Positions 59,938-64,000 of a DNA stretch of 64,000 nt are shown piece by piece (position 1 is the stretch's first letter; every line of letters starts with the position of its first letter). The position numbers and the translations under genes were made by a program. The stretch comes from Actinopolyspora lacussalsi subsp. righensis (lineage in GTDB: Bacteria > Actinomycetota > Actinomycetes > Mycobacteriales > Pseudonocardiaceae), in contig NZ_FPAT01000016.1 in NCBI RefSeq assembly GCF_900116555.1, positions 26,743-90,742 of the forward strand. The letters are read 5' to 3'. Under the pieces are notes generated by a model. It ran no database searches. It was not told the DNA's origin and saw only the letters and a program-made list of their open reading frames with translations.

Positions 59938-60813
59938 GTGTCCGAACTCGATAAGCGGCTGACTCGACATCTGCCCTGGCCGGAAGAGTGGCCCGCGCCG
60001 GGTGGGCTGAAGGACCGGGCCACGGCAGCGGCGTTCGTGGTGCTGGGAGCGGGCTCGGTGATAGCGGCCACGAGCGCGTTGTCGGCGAACCCGCCTGATG
60101 CCCGTGGGCTGATCATGGCGGCATGCGCTCCGCTGCTCCTCGGATTCGCCGGTCTCGCGGTGCTCACCCGGCTGCGGGTCCGTGATCGCGGTATCGCGTC
60201 GGTGCGTCTCGAACGTGTCGAGTACTCGAACTCCGAAGCGGTCGTGATCCCGTACTCACGGGGACTCGCGTCCACTTATGTGGTCATGACCGTGTCCATG
60301 CTGGCGCTGTTCGGATTCTTCGCCGTGATTTCCCTGCTCGTGATCGCGGACGGTGGCCCCGGTGACACGGGTATCGCCCTGTTGTTCATCGCCAGCGGGA
60401 CAGCCACGCTCTACTTGCTCCTGCTGATTGTCGAAGCACTACGAGGGGCGTTGAGCCACGGTGTCCTGGCTCTGGCACCCACGGGCGTCTACCACCGTTC
60501 TTGGGCCTTCACGAGCTTCTTTCCCTGGGAAAGCATCGTATCGATATCAGCGGGGACAACGGGGAGACAGCTGATCACCGCTGCTGTCTACGACAACAGT
60601 ACTCCGTATTTTCACCGCCGTTCCCGAATGTGGCGGCAGCCGGAACTGTCATTGGCGCCGCACATGGGCGTGCAGGGGGTGAATCTGTCCGTCGACCCCA
60701 CCCTCGCCTACCACGCACTACACTACTACCAACGGCATTCGGAAATGCGAATCGAGCTGGGCAACCAAGCTGGAGTGGACCGCATCCGCGGCGCGGACCT
60801 TCTCGACTACTGA
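59938..60813 (+). CDS. Four-helix membrane protein, possible partner or immunity protein
   Basis: 291 residues; GTG start with GGGAG upstream. Two helices near residues 30-75 (AAAFVVLGAGSVIAATSAL, GLIMAACAPLLLGFAGLAVL) and two near 118-170 (VVMTVSMLALFGFFAVISLLVIAD, GIALLFIASGTATLYLLLLIVEAL). The C-terminal ~110 residues are cytoplasmic with beta-like ALAPTGVYHRSWAFTSFFPWESIVSISAG, which resembles a bacterial PH-type fold. It lies 54 bases after the WXG-type gene. Position suggests a partner, perhaps protecting against that protein; this is unproven. Confidence 0.6.
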   Translation: MSELDKRLTRHLPWPEEWPAPGGLKDRATAAAFVVLGAGSVIAATSALSANPPDARGLIMAACAPLLLGFAGLAVLTRLRVRDRGIASVRLERVEYSNSEAVVIPYSRGLASTYVVMTVSMLALFGFFAVISLLVIADGGPGDTGIALLFIASGTATLYLLLLIVEALRGALSHGVLALAPTGVYHRSWAFTSFFPWESIVSISAGTTGRQLITAAVYDNSTPYFHRRSRMWRQPELSLAPHMGVQGVNLSVDPTLAYHALHYYQRHSEMRIELGNQAGVDRIRGADLLDY

Positions 60814-60975
60814 GAATCAAGGGTGGGAGCAGTGGACAACGCCCACTCGGATCTCCCGCGTGGTGCCGCGACCGCACGATCGCGGGGATCGGTCCCGCGA
60901 GAGCACGCGGTCACAGTCGGGGTCGCTGTTCGCGGGCCGCCCCGGACGCTCGTTCGGCCAGGGTGACCGCCGGAT

Positions 60976-61185
60976 TCAGCGCAGCGAACCGAGGAAAGCA
61001 GCCCAGGCCCGACGATCGAACAACAGCGCCGGACCGTGCGGACGCTTGGAATCCCGCACAGCGGTGACCTCAGCACCCGGCAGGGAAGCAGCCTCGACAC
61101 ATTGCCCACCGTTGGGACCACTACGGCTGCTGCGGCACCAGCTAACGGATAACTCGGCCGCACTTAGCACACACTCGTGTTGCAT
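60976..61185 (-). CDS. DUF397 domain protein without an adjacent XRE gene
   Basis: 69 residues. VSWCRSSRSGPNGGQCVEAA, VTAVRDSKRPHGPALLFDRRAWAAFLGSL is the full DUF397 pattern. DUF397 proteins are usually encoded directly after an Scr1-type XRE regulator and are thought to work with it, possibly as antagonists. Here no XRE gene precedes it, only a very short frame with overlapping stop (TGATG). GGAG lies 8 bases upstream. A GTG one codon earlier is possible. Confidence 0.88.
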   Translation of the reverse strand: MQHECVLSAAELSVSWCRSSRSGPNGGQCVEAASLPGAEVTAVRDSKRPHGPALLFDRRAWAAFLGSLR

Positions 61186-61265
61186 CACGCGATCTCCTTA
61201 GCGAGTTCGGAGAGGGACTCGGCTGACTCCGCCGGGGACAACGCCTGCTCGGCCAATGACTCCAT
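61185..61265 (-). CDS. Possible 26-residue peptide upstream of the DUF397 gene
   Basis: A short frame MESLAEQALSPAESAESLSELAKEIA overlaps the DUF397 start in the TGATG manner typical of coupled genes. It is helical and acidic. The frame stays open further upstream (LVAGPTSHRLV) but lacks a start codon there. It could be a real leader peptide/small protein or the remnant C-terminus of a lost XRE gene. No ribosome site is obvious. Confidence 0.3.
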   Translation of the reverse strand: MESLAEQALSPAESAESLSELAKEIA

Positions 61266-61391
61266 CACTAAACGATGCGAAGTCGGACCCGCTACGAGCG
61301 TCCGAGTGAAACATCGGCCACAGCCGCGATGGTGAATATCGGGCCAGCGTAACCGCATGTTCGGCTAGAGTGATCGTGAGCGAGCGAGATC

Positions 61392-61850
61392 ATGCACGGT
61401 GAGCGTGCCTGTGCTGCGAAGGGAGCCGCGATAGCGGAGCAGAGTGCCGATGCGTCCGGTTTCGAAGGAGCTGGGGCGGCGTTGCAGTCGATCCGGGACG
61501 AGAACTCCTGGATCCAGCAGCAGATCTCGGGCGGTGGGCTGAGCATGGAACCACAAGCCGCCGACAAGGCGGCCGAGGTGTACAGACGTGAGGCCGAGGA
61601 AGCTGAGTCGCTTGCTGGTAAGGCAGACCGTTTGCAGCAGGTTCCTGGTTTGGGGGCCTATACCTCAGGCCAACAGCTGGCTGCCAAGTTCGGTCAGAAA
61701 GCGAGTAATGGTTCGACCGGTGCGGCGGATCTGCTTAGACAGTTCGCTGACGAGTTGCGACGCAAGGCGAGTCTGTTCGAGCAGGCCAAGGAGAACTATC
61801 AGGCTACCGATGAGCAGATTGCCGGGGATCTGCGGAGGGGCGCACAGTGA
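61392..61850 (+). CDS. Helical WXG100-like protein
   Basis: 152 residues. A helical protein with FEGAGAALQSIRDENSWIQQQISGGGLSMEPQAADKAAEVYRREAEEAESLAGKADRLQQVPGLG, a pattern seen in ESX/WXG100-like small proteins of actinomycetes that are often paired with a DUF3558 lipoprotein. No W-x-G is present. The start at 61392 has no good ribosome site, so it may begin later. Its stop overlaps the lipoprotein start by 4 bases (GTGA), so they are coupled. Confidence 0.6.
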   Translation: MHGERACAAKGAAIAEQSADASGFEGAGAALQSIRDENSWIQQQISGGGLSMEPQAADKAAEVYRREAEEAESLAGKADRLQQVPGLGAYTSGQQLAAKFGQKASNGSTGAADLLRQFADELRRKASLFEQAKENYQATDEQIAGDLRRGAQ

Positions 61851-62392
61851 GTATGTGGAAGCGGTCATTGATGACTATTGTTGCGGGCGTAGCGCTGGTC
61901 AGCGCTTCCGCGTGTTCGCCAAGTGAAGGCGCTGGTGACGGCTCCTCGGAGACCACAGGGGAATCGCCTTCGGGGGAAGTATTGGCGAGTGTTAAGCCTT
62001 GCGAGATCCTCTCATCGGAAACCTTGAAGTCCTTCGGATTGCAACTTCCTGGAAAACCCGAAGAAATGCTTCCATGGAAACCTGCGTGCAAGTATGAGGG
62101 AGATCCAGTTGACGCTACTATCATCAAAAATAAACGTCAGACGGTTTCATCTTCTGAGGAAGAATCGAATTGGGCCAAGTTTGATCGGACGAAGGTGAAC
62201 GGGCGCCCCGGAGCGACGGCAATTACCAAGGGCTCAACTCAGGCCCGAATCTGCAACGTGATGTTTGATGCTGGCCAGGGACTTATCCAGGTTCAAGCTC
62301 TTGAAGTTGGTCGCTTTGACGAGATTGATGAGTGCGCCAAAGGACTGGAGCTCGCGAAGAAGGTGGAGCCGAACGTCCCTGAGCCCGCGTGA
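61847..62392 (+). CDS. DUF3558-type lipoprotein
   Basis: 181 residues; GTG start. The lipoprotein signal is MWKRSLMTIVAGVALVSASAC with the lipid-bearing Cys23, followed by an acidic Ser/Gly linker. SVKPCEILSSETLKSFGLQLPGKPE, KPACKYEGDP, ARICNVMFDAGQGLIQVQAL and DECAKGLELAKKVEP match the DUF3558 family, with Cys residues that can form disulfides. It is anchored outside the membrane. The gene is lower in G+C than the core genes. It is coupled to the upstream helical protein and ends before a strong terminator. Confidence 0.82.
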   Translation: MSMWKRSLMTIVAGVALVSASACSPSEGAGDGSSETTGESPSGEVLASVKPCEILSSETLKSFGLQLPGKPEEMLPWKPACKYEGDPVDATIIKNKRQTVSSSEEESNWAKFDRTKVNGRPGATAITKGSTQARICNVMFDAGQGLIQVQALEVGRFDEIDECAKGLELAKKVEPNVPEPA

Positions 62393-62455
62393 GCGGGTGT
62401 CGTGGCGCGCTGCGTCGGTAGGTGTGCTTCGTTCTCAGCGATAGTGGGCGCGGGT

Positions 62456-62482
62456 AGCGCCTCCGGTGTTGTCGGAGGCGCT
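62456..62482. terminator. Strong bidirectional terminator
   Basis: AGCGCCTCCG (62456-62465) and CGGAGGCGCT (62473-62482) form a perfect 10-base stem with a 7-base loop between the convergent DUF3558 and DUF397 genes. Confidence 0.8.
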
Positions 62483-62499
62483 GTGTCGCCGGGCTGGTC

Positions 62500-62691
62500 T
62501 CAGTTGAACCGGTCGGTCTTGACCGCGTGCAGGAACGTCTGCCACTGCGCGCTCGTGGTGGTGAAGTAGCCGAGCGAGCGGTCCTTGGTGTCGCGGACCG
62601 CTGCGCCCTCGTCGGTCCTGCCGACTTCGACGCAGCTCGTACGTTGCTGGGATCGGCTCGATTTGCGCCAGCCTTGCGGGGGCATCGTCAT
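62500..62691 (-). CDS. DUF397 domain protein
   Basis: 63 residues. GWRKSSRSQQRTSCVEVGRTDEGAAVRDTKDRSLGYFTTTSAQWQTFLHAVKTDRFN is complete DUF397. Its start overlaps the XRE stop by 4 bases (ATGA), giving the classic XRE-DUF397 pair. In Streptomyces related pairs influence development or antibiotic production; the role here is not known. Confidence 0.92.
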   Translation of the reverse strand: MTMPPQGWRKSSRSQQRTSCVEVGRTDEGAAVRDTKDRSLGYFTTTSAQWQTFLHAVKTDRFN

Positions 62692-63536
62692 AGTTGCCCT
62701 TCCATCTCGTCTTTGATTTTGGCGATGAGCCCGTTCGAGTCTTCCGGGGTCATCGCCAGTTGTTGCAGGGTGGTCGCCGCCGTATCGTACGCGGCAACAT
62801 CCCTACTCTTGTGCAAGAACGTGGTCGAGTGGAAGTTCTCGACGTGCACGATCGGTGCTGACCTGGGGAAGTGGAAGACGAGGAACGCACCGGCGTGAGC
62901 GGGATGCCACCGCGTGCTTCCCATCGGGATGACCCGCACTGTGACGTTCGGGCGTTCGCTCATCGTCATGATGTGTTGCAGCTGGTCGGCCATCGTCTGG
63001 TGGCCGCCGAGTGGTTCGCGTAGCGCGGCTTCCCAGATCAACGCGATGAACTCGGGAGCATCACGCTGCAACAGCACGTCCCGTCGTCCGACCCGCATGG
63101 TCACGCGGGTATCGAGATCGCTGCTGGTCTCGCCGAGGATGGCTCGTGCGTAGTTCGCTGTCTGAAGTAGCCCTGGAATCACGATGGTGGCGACATCCGT
63201 GATGCGCCGAGCGGTGCGCTCGAACTCGATCAACGTGGTGAGTTCACGACGAGCGCCGGTGTGGCCGGTGTCCAGCCAATTCGGCTGGTCGGCATCCCGC
63301 GCCATGTCGACCAGTTCCACGTATCTCGCGCCGGTGATGCCGAGAGTGGCGAGGATCTGAGCGACATCCTCGGGATTCGGAGTACGCGCTCCGGTTTCAT
63401 AGCGCGAAATCGAAACGTAGCTCACGTTGAGTCGCTCGGCGAGTTCGCGTTGCTTCATGCCTGCGGAAATGCGGCATTGTCGCAGTTCCGCGCCGAGCAC
63501 ACGTGCCTTCGGAGGATGCTCGTTGTTACCAGCCAT
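62688..63536 (-). CDS. Scr1-type XRE family regulator
   Basis: 282 residues. The XRE helix-turn-helix is at about 12-70 (LGAELRQCRISAGMKQRELAERLNVSYVSISRYETGARTPNPEDVAQIL). The rest is the Scr1/DUF5753 domain with IVIPGLLQTANYARAILGE, RVTMRVGRRDVLLQRDAPEFIALIWEAALREPLGG, and VRVIPMGSTRWHPAHAGAFLVFHFP. This combination defines the actinobacterial XRE-DUF397 regulators. ATG at 63536. Divergent from a small-gene pair across a region rich in inverted repeats, which is likely its operator. Confidence 0.93.
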   Translation of the reverse strand: MAGNNEHPPKARVLGAELRQCRISAGMKQRELAERLNVSYVSISRYETGARTPNPEDVAQILATLGITGARYVELVDMARDADQPNWLDTGHTGARRELTTLIEFERTARRITDVATIVIPGLLQTANYARAILGETSSDLDTRVTMRVGRRDVLLQRDAPEFIALIWEAALREPLGGHQTMADQLQHIMTMSERPNVTVRVIPMGSTRWHPAHAGAFLVFHFPRSAPIVHVENFHSTTFLHKSRDVAAYDTAATTLQQLAMTPEDSNGLIAKIKDEMEGQL

Positions 63537-63582
63537 GAAATTAGCGTAGATATCGGTTGCTTACCGGACAAACACCCAATCG

Positions 63583-63640
63583 AAGGATTGTTGGATACTT
63601 ACCAGATAACCAATACTTGCCTGGTAATCAACAAATCCTT
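63583..63640. promoter_or_regulatory. Large imperfect inverted repeat in the XRE divergent promoter
   Basis: AAGGATT (63583-63589) and AATCCTT (63634-63640) are the outer arms, continued with GTTG/CAAC. The inner arms are TTACCAG (63599-63605) and CTGGTAA (63621-63627) around a 15-base centre. A related TTACCGG lies at 63561-63567. Probably the binding region of the Scr1-type regulator. Confidence 0.55.
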
Positions 63641-63661
63641 GGGTATCTCGGAGGCAACGCC

Positions 63662-63838
63662 ATGTTCACGAGAGACAGATCCCCGTACGTTCCGCCGCAG
63701 GAAGGGCCCGTTGTGGCGGGTGTGAGCCGCGCGTCTACTGGTGCTGCGTCAGGCGGTGGTTGTGGAGCAGTGGTGATTCCGGGCGAGCGCGTCGGGCGGA
63801 GGGCGCTTCGCCCTGCGGCTTACAGGAAGACCTCGTGA
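63662..63838 (+). CDS. Small protein divergent from the XRE gene
   Basis: 58 residues. CGGAGG lies 7 bases before the ATG, a strong signal. MFTRDRSPYVPPQEGPVVAGV is the N-terminal part; the rest is Gly/Ala/Arg-rich with one Cys pair-like GGGCGAVV. No domain is recognised. The stop overlaps the next GTG by 4 bases (GTGA), so it is coupled to the following gene. Probably regulated from the inverted-repeat region shared with the XRE gene. Confidence 0.55.
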   Translation: MFTRDRSPYVPPQEGPVVAGVSRASTGAASGGGCGAVVIPGERVGRRALRPAAYRKTS

Positions 63839-64000
63839 CTCCGCCGCCGAGCGCTTGGCACGACCTGGCGTTGCATTGGCACGCCCATGTGGATCTGCGG
63901 GCCAGTTGTTCCAGGTCCCGCCGCAGGCGGCGGCCGGTGGCGGTGTTGTTCACGCCGCGGGCCGCGGCGGCCTGGATGGCCGGAACGGTGCAGCGCTACC
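63835..64000 (+). CDS. Unknown protein, N-terminal part
   Basis: Starts GTG 63835 inside the previous gene's stop; the 3' end is beyond the window. The visible ~55 residues read MTPPPSAWHDLALHWHAHVDLRA, then an Arg-rich patch (SRSRRRRRP), then VAVLFTPRAAAAWMAGTVQRY. No family can be assigned from this fragment. Confidence 0.45.
   Translation, partial: MTPPPSAWHDLALHWHAHVDLRASCSRSRRRRRPVAVLFTPRAAAAWMAGTVQRY

Overview
The window is 64 kb of high-GC actinobacterial chromosome. The evidence for this is the GC-rich third codon positions, frequent GTG/TTG starts, Scr1-type XRE/DUF397 gene pairs, SARP regulators, a YebC-RuvCAB-YajC-SecDF-Rel core block, and a cyclophilin-MBL-HisS-AspS-RarA-AlaS-RuvX-MltG-Aro block. 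The combination suggests Pseudonocardiales (for example an Actinopolyspora- or Saccharopolyspora-like organism), but the genus is an inference. No rRNA, tRNA, CRISPR array or transposase was recognised.

Layout. 1-2.3 kb: the 5' end of a solute-binding lipoprotein gene, then a divergent TetR regulator/alpha-beta hydrolase pair with two clear operator copies. 2.3-6.5 kb: aroQ-aroB-aroK-aroC and a short prepilin peptidase, all on the minus strand. 6.6-9.2 kb: a sugar PTS module (EIIA, EIIB, divergent EIIC and HPr) that separates the aro genes from aroE and has a DasR-like operator in its divergent promoter. 9.4-15.6 kb: aroE, mltG, ruvX, alaS, DUF6167-like and DUF948 genes. 15.9-24 kb: a lone FtsX-like membrane protein, a D-2-hydroxyacid dehydrogenase, rarA, a SulP transporter, a small secreted protein and a phosphotransferase. 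24.4-31.1 kb: aspS, an XRE regulator, and two paralogous SARP regulators flanking a radical SAM gene that has an SOS-like box. 31.7-39.5 kb: a YibE/F membrane protein, a small membrane protein, hisS, an MBL hydrolase, a cyclophilin and rel. 39.8-46.6 kb: secF, secD, yajC, ruvB, ruvA and ruvC, the last with an SOS-like box. 47-53.8 kb: DUF4262, a methyltransferase, an epoxide-hydrolase-like enzyme, yebC, pdxT, azlD/azlC with a divergent XRE-cupin regulator, and pdxS. 54-57.6 kb: an EF-G-like GTPase, a GlxA-type AraC regulator and a small protein. 58-64 kb: accessory DNA with a possible type VII-type effector module, a helical protein/DUF3558 lipoprotein pair, two DUF397 genes, an Scr1-type XRE gene and a pair of coupled small genes cut by the window end.

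The most notable non-coding signal is a dispersed element of about 175-195 bp present twice in opposite orientations (9194-9390 and 36948-37122). Each copy lies about 36 bp after the stop codon of the gene on its own strand and between convergent genes. Its hairpin stems differ in sequence but keep their pairing, so it looks like a structured element under selection. The most interesting protein-coding region is the 58.0-60.8 kb cassette encoding a WXG-type protein with a glycine-zipper C-terminus next to a four-helix membrane protein.
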